Source: Alteromonadaceae bacterium (GTDB lineage: Bacteria > Pseudomonadota > Gammaproteobacteria > Enterobacterales > Alteromonadaceae). From it: 45,154 nucleotides of DNA. The notes beneath the pieces were generated by a model. That model saw nothing but the letters and a program-made list of their open reading frames with translations, was not told where the DNA came from and made no database searches. A program made the position numbers and the translations under genes. Position 1 is the stretch's first letter. Each line of letters opens with the position of its first letter. The stretch is from the NCBI GenBank assembly GCA_013373625.1, contig JABXHM010000057.1:1-45154 (forward strand), read 5' to 3'. This document shows, piece by piece, positions 1 through 7,878 of this stretch.

Positions 1-92
1 CACCTGATCCCATTCCGAACTCAGTAGTGAAACGTATTAGCGGCGATGGTAGTGTGGGGTTTCCCCATGTGAGAGTAGCACACCGCCAGGCT
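1..92 (+). rRNA. rrf: 5S ribosomal RNA, 3' part
   Basis: The first about 92 bases match the 3' three quarters of gammaproteobacterial 5S rRNA, including the segments CCGAACTCAGTAGTGAAAC, GATGGTAGTGTGGGG and GAGAGTAG and a closing CCGCCAGGC that would pair with the missing 5' end. Roughly 28 bases at the 5' end lie outside the window. A strong terminator follows directly and no tRNA is seen after it, so this is the end of an rrn operon. The exact 3' end is uncertain by a few bases. Confidence 0.96.
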
Positions 93-104
93 CCTATTAA
101 GAAG

Positions 105-134
105 AAGGCCCACTCAAATGAGTGGGCCTTTTTT
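105..134 (+). terminator. rrn operon terminator
   Basis: A perfect 11-bp stem (AAGGCCCACTC with GAGTGGGCCTT, loop AAAT) is followed by a run of T. It sits 13 bases after the 5S rRNA end and is the expected intrinsic terminator of the rRNA operon. Confidence 0.95.
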
Positions 135-410
135 GTGTCTGTACGAAAACCTTTATATATCTGCGCAACCGCAAATAGTAAAGTCAACGTGATGCGCGTC
201 TGCGACACAATTACGTAAAATGGCTAACTTGTCTGGCTGCTAACTATTTGTTATTGATACAAGACAACATAACATCCGTATGTATTGCACCTCACGCTAA
301 TCATTTCAATTCAGTATGCTCAATATTGCACGTGCCTACGCGTGGTTTAGATAGCAACTCGCAACAAATATGGGCTCTATACAGTGGGCGAATAAAAATA
401 GCGTTGAAAT
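135..410. other. gene-free stretch between rrn operon and PAD operon
   Basis: AT-rich sequence without a convincing gene, tRNA or repeat. The short ORFs on both strands have no recognisable signal, no clear ribosome binding site and odd composition. It separates the rrn terminator from the terminator of the leftward operon. Confidence 0.7.
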
Positions 411-438
411 AAAAATCCCAGACACCAGGCCTGGGATT
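411..438 (-). terminator. terminator of the leftward PAD operon
   Basis: On the minus strand a stem ATCCCAG with CTGGGAT (positions 437-431 and 421-415) encloses a 9-base loop and is followed by TTTTTATTT. It lies about 75 bases after the stop codon of the deiminase gene, so it most likely ends that operon. Confidence 0.8.
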
Positions 439-513
439 GTAAATTAGTATAGATCTATAGCTGTGCTGGCAAAAATTAAACTCTTCAACATTACGGCACA
501 ATTTAAAATAGTG

Positions 514-2301
514 TTACCACCAATTATTGCCTATCTCGCGGATAGTATTCGTACCACAATGCACCTCGCCTGCCATAGCGTGGTGGGTATACCAGTCGTC
601 GACATATTCTACTTCCAGGCCAGCTTTTAAATAGGCGCTGGTAACAGCTTCCTGAAGAATATCCACGTCGCCAATGACCGGGCCAAACTGTTGTGGTGAT
701 ATATAATGGCTCTCATCAATTACAATGCCGTTAATTGCTCCCGGGTGCGCGGATAACAGCTTACCAGGCCCATAAGTGATTTTCATATCATCGGCAGGTT
801 GTTTGTAGTCCACTTTGGCAAAATCAGCACGGTCTTCTTCGTCAAAGAAGGCTTGTTTTACCATGCCGGGTACTTCAATAATCTCATCCTCTTTGAGGCC
901 AAGCTCTTTGACGAGTACAGCGCGATTTTCGTCAATTTTTTGCTGTGCTAAGGTATTTTCAGCCATCAGCTTCTTATTATTTAAGATATCGCTGATGGTT
1001 CTTTGTGAATGTCCTGGTTTAGAGTAGGCGAGTACATCTCCATAACCCTGCGCCACTGCATTTTCTAGCATGCTGATTAAACGTTTAGGGCTCAGTATGG
1101 TCATTTTCCAGCCGCGGGGGGTATCAGCAGGTACGAACTGAACAAATTCATCCACATGACCAATAGCTAGCCAGGAAGTATCCAGAATAATTGGGGCCTG
1201 AATTTCCTGGCTGGCGAAAAAGTTGCGCCAGTCTTGGTGCGGTGAAATACCATCTCCGGCGTCACCGTAAATGATTCTGCCTACCGGGTAAGTTGAACCC
1301 CCAACGCTGTAAGGAGGAACTGTCTCCAGGTTGCCAAACGAGTCCACCTGATGATAACCCTCTCCACCCAGTTGAATTGCACCAAACCCTGGTCCTTTAA
1401 AATCGAAAACCGCTCTGCCACCCACACGTCCGGGTTGAGGTGAGCGCATTGCAATCTGAATAACAGCGCGCTCTCCGTTGGCCTTAGGCATCGATACATA
1501 ACCAAACTCAACGTAATCCTGTGCCCAGTTGTCGATAGTTGACATTAGCTGTACAGGCGTTTTTAAGCCCGATTCTGTAACGGCTTTACGCAGATCCTGA
1601 ATAAACACTTTGTGATTTGCACTTTCACCTGATTGCGATGACAACACCATTTTAGCGTCTTCAGTGTGGTTGTACGTGATAACGGGTGCCACGTGTAATT
1701 GTGCATAATCAGAAGCTCTGCCACTTGCAGAAACTGCTTCGATGCTGAGCGTAACCGTGCCGGACCATTTTTGTTTGTCCCTGACCACGTCTCTGGCATC
1801 AATACCAAGTGTTGCACCATTGCGTAACTCGTCATCGGTCAACGCTGCGCCAGACTCCAGGTATTCCCAGTTTTTGCCTCTCAGCGCAAATAAACGAACA
1901 TGTTCCTGACTGGCCTCATCTACTGTTAATGAGGCACTTTGCGTATCTTCGGGAAAGGGTAAAATTTGTACTGGTGCAAAATTCTCGGTGGCTCTGGCAA
2001 TGTTATCTGAAGCATCGTGACACTGTTCTAGTTCATCGTCAGTCATTGTTGACCCCGAATCTGGACAACGATGTTCTGAGTCACCGATATTGGGCAGAAT
2101 AATGGCCCCGGCATTAACGCTCGCATTTTGCCTTAGGGCTATATCCGATAGGTTGGTTGTCTCGGCGCGGCCATCCCGGTTAGCATCTACAATTATCATC
2201 ACATCGTCAGGAAACAGGCCCTGCTGTGCTTGCTGGCAACCAGTGACTAGCACCAGCGATAAAATTGCGGTGATATGTGACATTTTAAAATTTCGCATCA
2301 T
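514..2301 (-). CDS. animal-type protein-arginine deiminase, predicted lipoprotein
   Basis: Predicted Ca-dependent deiminase converting arginine side chains (or another guanidine) to citrulline (ureido) plus ammonia. Residues 1-22 are a lipoprotein signal with lipobox VTGC (Cys22), +2 Gln, so an outer-membrane anchor is likely. Residues about 33-205 resemble the PAD middle domain: DANRDGRAE at 39-47 parallels the calcium-binding DADRDG loop, and GAIILPN follows as in animal enzymes. The catalytic domain has WAQD (Asp262), DSFGNLE at 320-326, YPVGRIIYGD at 338-347, GHVDEF (His382, Asp384), FGPVI at 539-543 and GEVHCGTN (Cys582): the whole Asp/His/Asp/Cys set in the right order and spacing. The animal N-terminal domain is missing, replaced by the signal. 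ATG pairs at 2301 and 2298 are both possible; a third ATG at 2283 would shorten the signal. It is last in a leftward operon, 84 bases after an exported amidohydrolase. Substrate is unknown. Confidence 0.92.
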   Translation of the reverse strand: MMRNFKMSHITAILSLVLVTGCQQAQQGLFPDDVMIIVDANRDGRAETTNLSDIALRQNASVNAGAIILPNIGDSEHRCPDSGSTMTDDELEQCHDASDNIARATENFAPVQILPFPEDTQSASLTVDEASQEHVRLFALRGKNWEYLESGAALTDDELRNGATLGIDARDVVRDKQKWSGTVTLSIEAVSASGRASDYAQLHVAPVITYNHTEDAKMVLSSQSGESANHKVFIQDLRKAVTESGLKTPVQLMSTIDNWAQDYVEFGYVSMPKANGERAVIQIAMRSPQPGRVGGRAVFDFKGPGFGAIQLGGEGYHQVDSFGNLETVPPYSVGGSTYPVGRIIYGDAGDGISPHQDWRNFFASQEIQAPIILDTSWLAIGHVDEFVQFVPADTPRGWKMTILSPKRLISMLENAVAQGYGDVLAYSKPGHSQRTISDILNNKKLMAENTLAQQKIDENRAVLVKELGLKEDEIIEVPGMVKQAFFDEEDRADFAKVDYKQPADDMKITYGPGKLLSAHPGAINGIVIDESHYISPQQFGPVIGDVDILQEAVTSAYLKAGLEVEYVDDWYTHHAMAGEVHCGTNTIREIGNNWW

Positions 2302-2343
2302 CTTGTGTTCATCTTTATGTATGTAATAGTTAATGTAAAGTAG

Positions 2344-2360
2344 CCGAACCAGAAGTTCGG
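2344..2360 (-). other. intercistronic hairpin between amidohydrolase and PAD genes
   Basis: CCGAAC and GTTCGG form a 6-bp stem with a 5-base loop in the 84-base gap. No T run follows on the minus strand, so it is not an obvious terminator; it could stabilise or process the message. Weak evidence. Confidence 0.35.
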
Positions 2361-2385
2361 TTAGCTTTCGTCAGCAAATCCACCA

Positions 2386-4077
2386 TCAATTATCATTATT
2401 AGCATTGTAAACTTCGCGCCCGGCAAGATAAGTCATTTGTACTTTGCGTTGATAGATATCATTAGTGAGTGGTTCACTAATTTTGCCATCAATCAGAACG
2501 AAGTCTGCCCACTTTCCGACGCTTATTGAACCGATTTCGTCGCTCCATGTTGTCGTCGAGGCGGGTCCTTGTGTATAAGCATAGAGGGCTTGAGCAAAGG
2601 TGACACTTTGTTCACCATGCCAGGGCTGGCCATTGTTAAAGCCGGAGTGGTTAGTCCGGAATATCGCATCACCAATTTGCTTAAGGGGATCCTGATGTGT
2701 TGACGTCGATGCATCAGCCCCAAAAATCACTTTGGCACCGCTATTCATTAAACTCTGCCACAGATACGCTTCACTCTCGCGTTTTGGCTCGATACGCTCT
2801 TCGATATAAGCTACTGCCTTTGTCATGTGATTTGGAGTCATTGAGGCAACGATGTTTAAGTCTGCAAAACGAGGTAAATCTTCGAGGTTCAATAGCTCAA
2901 CATGTTCAATACGATGAGGTAACGACACATCATATTGATTCGCTTCTTCCAACGCGTCGAGTGAAGCTCTGACTGCGGCATCACCAATCGAGTGAATAGC
3001 AATTTGAAACCCACCTTTTGCGAACGCGCTAGCTTTAGTTTTCAGATCCTCTGGTGTGCGTATCCACTCACCATTCCAATTGTTCCTATCCTTATAACTT
3101 TCTAATAGTACTGCCGTGTGTACAGACAGTACACCGTCGTTGCCCAATTTTACAAAGCCCAAATCAAATAATGGTCCCAGTTCTTTTTGTTTACCGGTAT
3201 TGGCTACTTGTCTGCGGATACTATTTTGCAAGGCTTGCACCTCTTTAACCCGCTCGTCGAGGTTCTCCATCGAATTGAAGACATCAAAGTAGCCATGCCA
3301 GACACGTAGGTTAAGGTCGCCGGTCTCCAGCACTTTAAGAAATTCTTCGTGAGTGCTCATGTTGTGCATACCGGTAATACCAATACTGTTAGCCCAGTGT
3401 ATTAATTTAGGAAGATTTTGGGCTCTTTGTTCTACTGTCAAAGGAGGCTGCAAGTCACGGATCAGTCTCATGGCACTCTCTTTTAATATGCCGGTTGGCT
3501 TACCCGTATCAGGGTCTAAAACAATTTCTCCGCCTTCTGGCACGGGCGTATCGGCAGTTATATTGGCGAGTTCCAACACAGCTGTATTCACCCACACAAA
3601 ATGGCCATCAATATGTCTGAGCACTGTAGGGCGGTCGCCCACAATGTTATCCAGAAATTCACGTGTTGGCAGAACATCATCGATAATCGTGTGATCCCAA
3701 CCGCCGCCGTTCATCCACGCGCCCTTGGGCAAAGACTCATGCTCCTTTTGTATCAGTTCGGCCCATTTTGCATGACTGTCTACGTATAAATTCAGTGAAG
3801 TTTGAGCGCCGTTAAAATGCTGGTGCGCATCGATAAAGCCAGGTGTAACTGTGTGTCCCTGTGCATCGATTACATGGGTATCGTTATCGGCCAGTGCAAG
3901 AATATCTTCATTGCTCCCTAGCGAAGAAAATTTACCCTGTTCTATGGCAAAAGCTTCCACCCGCGGCAATATGGGGTCGACAGTATAAACATCAGCATTA
4001 ATAACAATTGTATCGGGCGATGCATAGGCAGTGAGTGCACACAAACCAAAGAGACTGGTTAACAGTTGTTTTTTCAT
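2386..4077 (-). CDS. exported amidohydrolase, YtcJ-like (family 3)
   Basis: Metal-dependent hydrolase of the amidohydrolase superfamily, closest in style to YtcJ and N-substituted formamide deformylases; substrate not predictable. From ATG 4077 (563 residues) the N-terminus MKKQLLTSLFGLCALTAYAS is a signal peptide with cleavage after AYA, so it acts in the periplasm. Visible metal-site motifs: FIDAHQHF (His85, His87), the later AIHSIGDAA and RIEHVE histidines, and GADAS carrying the catalytic Asp. An in-frame TTG at 4098 overlaps the upstream stop, but the ATG gives the better signal peptide. It starts 17 bases after the M20 amidohydrolase gene and shares the operon. A paralogue with its own signal peptide is at 10688-12433; the two share NADVYT-DP, PRV-AFA and GGEIVLD-TG-PTGILKE blocks. 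Confidence 0.9.
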   Translation of the reverse strand: MKKQLLTSLFGLCALTAYASPDTIVINADVYTVDPILPRVEAFAIEQGKFSSLGSNEDILALADNDTHVIDAQGHTVTPGFIDAHQHFNGAQTSLNLYVDSHAKWAELIQKEHESLPKGAWMNGGGWDHTIIDDVLPTREFLDNIVGDRPTVLRHIDGHFVWVNTAVLELANITADTPVPEGGEIVLDPDTGKPTGILKESAMRLIRDLQPPLTVEQRAQNLPKLIHWANSIGITGMHNMSTHEEFLKVLETGDLNLRVWHGYFDVFNSMENLDERVKEVQALQNSIRRQVANTGKQKELGPLFDLGFVKLGNDGVLSVHTAVLLESYKDRNNWNGEWIRTPEDLKTKASAFAKGGFQIAIHSIGDAAVRASLDALEEANQYDVSLPHRIEHVELLNLEDLPRFADLNIVASMTPNHMTKAVAYIEERIEPKRESEAYLWQSLMNSGAKVIFGADASTSTHQDPLKQIGDAIFRTNHSGFNNGQPWHGEQSVTFAQALYAYTQGPASTTTWSDEIGSISVGKWADFVLIDGKISEPLTNDIYQRKVQMTYLAGREVYNANNDN

Positions 4078-4094
4078 TGGTAACGAATTCCTGT

Positions 4095-5342
4095 TCAATT
4101 ATTTGCTAGTTTTAATACGGTGTGCAGCAGCACATTAGCGCCGTTTTCGGCCTGTTCTGGTGTGATACTCTCGGCTTCATTGTGTGAGATGCCGTTTTTA
4201 CATGGAATAAAAATCATACTTGTGGGGACACGTTGTGACAGGTACAGCGAGTCATGTCCGGCACCGCTGACAATTGGCATCGCTGACACTCCGACAAGCG
4301 CTGATGCCTCTTCTACAGCGCTAATGCAAGTGCTATTGAAAGAAGTCACTTCCATACGCCATTTTTCTTCAAGTGCATAGTCGACAGCGTACTCGTTGCA
4401 GATACGGGCTACCTGTTGTCTGAATAACCGGTCCATATTGTTCATGATCTCTGCGTTTTGGTGGCGAAGATCTATGCGAATGACAACAGTTTCCGGCACC
4501 GTGTTGGGCGAACCCGGGAGAGTAATAATTTCCCCGATTGTTGCACGACTCGCTGGCGCATTTTCCGCCGCGATAGCATAAGCTGCCTTAATAATTTCAG
4601 CCATGGGTTGCACCGGATCTGTTCTGTCTTCCATCGGTGTGGGACCAGCATGGCAGGGGATACCGGTCAGGGTAACAGTAAACCAGCGCAAACCTTGTAT
4701 ACCGGTAACAATGCCGACTTCTTTGTTTTGCTTTTCGAGCACGGGACCTTGTTCAATATGCAGCTCGATTGCGGCAGAGACGTTGTGGGGCGCCGCTTTT
4801 ATGGTGCCTTTATAGCTACAAGATTCCAGTGCTTCAGCTACGGAAATGCCGTCTTTATCAGTCACTCGCAACATAGAGTCCAAATTAAGGTTGCCACTCC
4901 ATACGCCTGAGCCCATACAGGCTGGCGTGAAACGAGCTCCCTCTTCGTTAGTCCATGCTGCCACCTCAAGTGGGTGTCGTGATGTAAGCTGATTGTCATG
5001 AAGTGTGCGAAGTACTTCAAGACCACCCAGTACCCCATAAACACCATCAAATTTTCCGCCAGTGGGTTGGGTATCCAGATGACTGCTCATGAGAATCGTA
5101 CCAGCGTTAGGATCAGTCCCCGGGTAGCGCGCAAACAAGTTACCTATTTCGTCCCAGCGGATTTCACAACCAATCTCTCTACACCAGGATATGAAAAGTT
5201 CCCTGCCGGCTTTATCTAAGGCTGTTAACGCCTGGCGGTTGCAACCGCCCTTTGCTGTGGCACCAATTTGCGCCATATCCATCAGCGTGGACCACAAGCG
5301 AGTTTTGTTAATTCTTAATTGATTACGTTCATTTAGCGTCAT
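4095..5342 (-). CDS. M20-family hydantoinase/carbamoylase-type amidohydrolase
   Basis: Zn/Mn-dependent cytoplasmic amidohydrolase of the family holding N-carbamoyl-L-amino acid hydrolase, beta-ureidopropionase and allantoate amidohydrolase; it removes a carbamoyl (ureido) group to leave an amine, CO2 and ammonia. From ATG 5342 (415 residues) the di-metal ligands are visible: SSHLDT (His88), GGKFDG (Asp99), TNEEG (Glu133/134), LHIEQGPVLE (His195) and GISHNEAE (His387). The longer reading to 5381 would overlap the upstream gene; the ATG at 5342 has a GGA ribosome-binding core and leaves a 28-base gap. It lies between the aldehyde dehydrogenase and exported amidohydrolase genes. In this context the substrate could be citrulline or an omega-ureido acid made by the deiminase; that is inference, since known members mostly act on alpha- or beta-N-carbamoyl groups. 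Confidence 0.93.
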   Translation of the reverse strand: MTLNERNQLRINKTRLWSTLMDMAQIGATAKGGCNRQALTALDKAGRELFISWCREIGCEIRWDEIGNLFARYPGTDPNAGTILMSSHLDTQPTGGKFDGVYGVLGGLEVLRTLHDNQLTSRHPLEVAAWTNEEGARFTPACMGSGVWSGNLNLDSMLRVTDKDGISVAEALESCSYKGTIKAAPHNVSAAIELHIEQGPVLEKQNKEVGIVTGIQGLRWFTVTLTGIPCHAGPTPMEDRTDPVQPMAEIIKAAYAIAAENAPASRATIGEIITLPGSPNTVPETVVIRIDLRHQNAEIMNNMDRLFRQQVARICNEYAVDYALEEKWRMEVTSFNSTCISAVEEASALVGVSAMPIVSGAGHDSLYLSQRVPTSMIFIPCKNGISHNEAESITPEQAENGANVLLHTVLKLANN

Positions 5343-5370
5343 GACTACATTCCAGTAAAAGTCCGCAGAC

Positions 5371-6798
5371 TTAAGCTTCAAAGCCCATAAGTGATTTAAC
5401 TTCCTGGAATTCTTCTAAACCGAATTTACCCCATTCCCGTCCATTTCCCGACTGCTTATAGCCGCCAAACGGCGCCGCGGGATCCGTCCAACTGCCGTTT
5501 ACGTGGACCATGCCACAACGCAGTTGCTTTGCAACTGACAGCGCGCGATCTTTGGAAGCACTGGTTATATAACCAGACAAACCATAGGGCGTATCGTTGG
5601 CAATAGCGATTGCTTCGGCTTCAGAGTCATAAGGGATCAGCACTAAAACGGGACCGAAAACTTCTTCTCTGGCAATGCGCATAGTGTTAGTGACACCAGC
5701 AAACACTGTGGGTTTGGCAAAAAAACCGTTGTCAATTCCTGCAGGCTTACCCATGCCCCCGGCGACCAGTTTGGCTCCTTCTTCAATCGCTATTCGGATG
5801 TAGGTTTGTACTTTATCGAACTGCGCCTGACTAATCAGCGGACCCATAAAGGTATCAGGTGATTCGGTATTTCCCACTGTAACAGCGTCGGCTGCGTCGG
5901 CTGCGATTGCTACGGCTTTATCATACATGTGAGCAGGAATGAGCAGGCGGGTCGGTGCATTACAGGATTGCCCTGTATTATGCATGCATCCCACTACAGC
6001 GTCTTTGATAGCCTGATTAACATCAATGTCATCTAACATAATATTGGCTGATTTACCGCCCAGTTCTTGCGATACCCGCTTCACGGTCGGTGCCGCCGCT
6101 ATGGCCACACTGACTCCTGCTTGGGTTGAACCTGTAAAGGAAACCATGTCGACCTCGGGGTGCTCACTCAGGGTGCTGCCTACTGTTGCGCCATCGCCAT
6201 TTACTAAGTTGAATACGCCCGGCGGGACCCCGGCTTCGTCCAGTATTTGAGCAAACAGGTAAGCACTTAGCGGTGCCAGCTCACTGGGTTTAAGTACCAT
6301 TGTGCAGCCTGCTGCGAGGGCCGGACCAACCTTGCAGGCAATCTGATTCATAGGCCAGTTCCAGGGGGTAATCAGCGCACATACGCCTACTGGTTCATGA
6401 TAAATACGACTATTACCCATCACTTCGAACTCAGGCGCGTTTTCTAAAGCTTTCAATGCCTGTTGTAAATGAGCAAGCCCCGACCCAACCTGTGCTCCGT
6501 GGGCAAGAAAATGTGGCGCGCCCATTTCCAGACGGATATGTTCACCCATCGTTTCAATTTTTGATTCATAGATTGCTATAACACGCTTCATAAGAGCTAT
6601 TCGCTCATCTTTTGATGTTTGCGAGTAGGAGGAAAACGCGTGTCGCGCCGAAAGAATAGCGTCGTTCGCTACATCTTTAGTGGTGAGTGTGATCTCCCCG
6701 ATTTGCGCTTCTGATGCTGGATTGGTAACGGGCATAATCTGGCCCGGAACGTCACGCCAGGATCCACCGATATAACTTTGCGTGTAGTTAAAATACAT
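5371..6798 (-). CDS. NAD(P)-dependent aldehyde dehydrogenase
   Basis: Oxidises an aldehyde or semialdehyde to the acid. At 475 residues it has the usual family length. Motifs: PWNWP (Asn147), LKPSELAP (Lys170), FTGST at 221-225, QELGGKS (catalytic Glu245) and NTGQSCNAPTR (catalytic Cys279). The single Cys at that position, flanked by Ser rather than Cys-Cys, fits the general class. It is the first metabolic gene of the leftward operon and overlaps none; the M20 gene follows after 28 bases. The partner aminotransferase is encoded at 8868 on the other strand, so a semialdehyde from an omega-amino acid or ornithine is the natural substrate (inference). Start ATG 6798 lacks a good Shine-Dalgarno and lies 8 bases from a 19-bp direct-repeat unit. 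Confidence 0.95.
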   Translation of the reverse strand: MYFNYTQSYIGGSWRDVPGQIMPVTNPASEAQIGEITLTTKDVANDAILSARHAFSSYSQTSKDERIALMKRVIAIYESKIETMGEHIRLEMGAPHFLAHGAQVGSGLAHLQQALKALENAPEFEVMGNSRIYHEPVGVCALITPWNWPMNQIACKVGPALAAGCTMVLKPSELAPLSAYLFAQILDEAGVPPGVFNLVNGDGATVGSTLSEHPEVDMVSFTGSTQAGVSVAIAAAPTVKRVSQELGGKSANIMLDDIDVNQAIKDAVVGCMHNTGQSCNAPTRLLIPAHMYDKAVAIAADAADAVTVGNTESPDTFMGPLISQAQFDKVQTYIRIAIEEGAKLVAGGMGKPAGIDNGFFAKPTVFAGVTNTMRIAREEVFGPVLVLIPYDSEAEAIAIANDTPYGLSGYITSASKDRALSVAKQLRCGMVHVNGSWTDPAAPFGGYKQSGNGREWGKFGLEEFQEVKSLMGFEA

Positions 6799-6806
6799 AA
6801 TTCAAT

Positions 6807-6825
6807 CTATTAAAATAATGAATGT
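6807..6825. promoter_or_regulatory. direct repeat unit A, candidate operator
   Basis: This 19-bp unit (CTATTAAAATAATGAATGT) recurs at 6889-6907 with one mismatch. It contains an ATTA-N3-TAAT core of the dyad type bound by LysR regulators. It lies just before the aldehyde dehydrogenase start codon, downstream of a candidate promoter, where a bound protein would block expression. Confidence 0.5.
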
Positions 6826-6829
6826 ATTT

Positions 6830-6857
6830 ATTGTGCACTACCTGAAAAGTGGTTCAA
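6830..6857 (-). promoter_or_regulatory. candidate promoter of the leftward catabolic operon
   Basis: On the minus strand TTGAAC (6857-6852) and CACAAT (6835-6830) are separated by 16 bases, a moderate sigma70-like match. It falls between the two direct-repeat units, which supports but does not prove a regulated promoter here. Confidence 0.35.
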
Positions 6858-6888
6858 TAACCCTATAGAAGATAAATATTCACTAAAC

Positions 6889-6907
6889 CTATTAAAATAA
6901 TTAATGT
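6889..6907. promoter_or_regulatory. direct repeat unit B, candidate operator
   Basis: Second copy of the 19-bp unit, 18 of 19 bases identical to unit A, 82 bp apart start to start. It lies upstream of the candidate promoter, between the aldehyde dehydrogenase gene and the LysR-type regulator gene, a typical place for a LysR activation site. Confidence 0.5.
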
Positions 6908-6924
6908 TTATGGTGACGTTGGTA

Positions 6925-7845
6925 CTATGTATCCTGATGTGCGTTGTTAAGGAGCCAGTTGCGAAATAAGCCTACGTTTTCGTTTGTGGTATTACCTGGC
7001 TTCTCGATTAAAAAGTAGTTTTGCTCCGTTGGAACGGATAAAGTGAATGGGGCTATCAATTGGTTTGAGGCAATCAGATCTGCTGCGAGAAGTTTACTGC
7101 CAAGCACAATACCCTGGCCTGCAACCGCAAAATCCAGCGCAATGCCCGAATCGTTAAAGTTATAGCCCTCTGTACTTGGCTCATAGTGTAAACCCGCTTT
7201 GGCAAACCAGGTTCGCCAGTCTTCTCTTCTTTCAACCTGTTCCACATGAATAAGCGGAAAATTAACAATATCCGTATGCGCCATTTTGCTCATGTTTGCC
7301 GGTAGTAACCCTGGTGATAACAGGGGGGTAACTTCATCACAAAATAGCTGTGTGCAATTGACGTTCGTCCACTCTCCTGTTCCAAACCATATGGCCAAAT
7401 CAACCTCTGCATTTTCCAGCGGCTCCTGGGAGTAATTGGTATATATCCATGGGTTAACATGCTGGTACTGCCGTTTGAATGCTGACAACCTGGGTAATAA
7501 CCATTTACTGGCAAATGCAGGCGAAGTATCAAGGACAACCAGGCCTGGTTTGTTGTAAAAATGGAGGCGGTTGGCGCCATGTTGAAGTTGCTGCAACATT
7601 TGTCGGGTGGTTTTTAGAAAATCCCTGCCTGCATCTGTTAATTCCACTGCGCGATTTATGCGTTTAAAAAGCGGCTGCCCGAAGTAATCTTCTAACGCTT
7701 TAATCTGATGACTTACCGCTGATTGAGTAATACATAACTCTGAGGAGGCTTTAGAAAAGCTTCCTAACCGGGCAGCTGCTTCAAAACCTCTTAGCGCGTT
7801 AAGTGGTGGAAGCCTGCTGTGTAAAGGTTTGTCTGCCATTAACAT
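6925..7845 (-). CDS. LysR-family transcriptional regulator, GcvA-like
   Basis: DNA-binding regulator of 306 residues, the normal LysR length. The N-terminal winged helix-turn-helix spans about residues 13-72 (LNALRGFEAAARLGSFSKAS, TQSAVSHQIKALED, LFKR, LTDAG); the rest is a periplasmic-binding-like effector domain. The PPLNALRGFEAAAR opening is typical of the GcvA/AmpR-like branch. It lies 33 bases after the LuxR-type gene and 126 bases before the aldehyde dehydrogenase gene, with two 19-bp repeats in that gap, so it is the likely local regulator responding to a pathway intermediate. Start could also be the third codon (ATG 7839). Confidence 0.95.
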   Translation of the reverse strand: MLMADKPLHSRLPPLNALRGFEAAARLGSFSKASSELCITQSAVSHQIKALEDYFGQPLFKRINRAVELTDAGRDFLKTTRQMLQQLQHGANRLHFYNKPGLVVLDTSPAFASKWLLPRLSAFKRQYQHVNPWIYTNYSQEPLENAEVDLAIWFGTGEWTNVNCTQLFCDEVTPLLSPGLLPANMSKMAHTDIVNFPLIHVEQVERREDWRTWFAKAGLHYEPSTEGYNFNDSGIALDFAVAGQGIVLGSKLLAADLIASNQLIAPFTLSVPTEQNYFLIEKPGNTTNENVGLFRNWLLNNAHQDT

Positions 7846-7878
7846 GGTTCCAAAATGCGAATTTGATAAGGATCTATC

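Noticed and set aside
4095..6798. Plain reductive pyrimidine (beta-alanine) pathway
   Set aside because: Ureidopropionase, aminotransferase and dehydrogenase roles would fit, but no dihydropyrimidinase or dihydropyrimidine dehydrogenase is present and PAD would be unexplained. Kept only as the main alternative.
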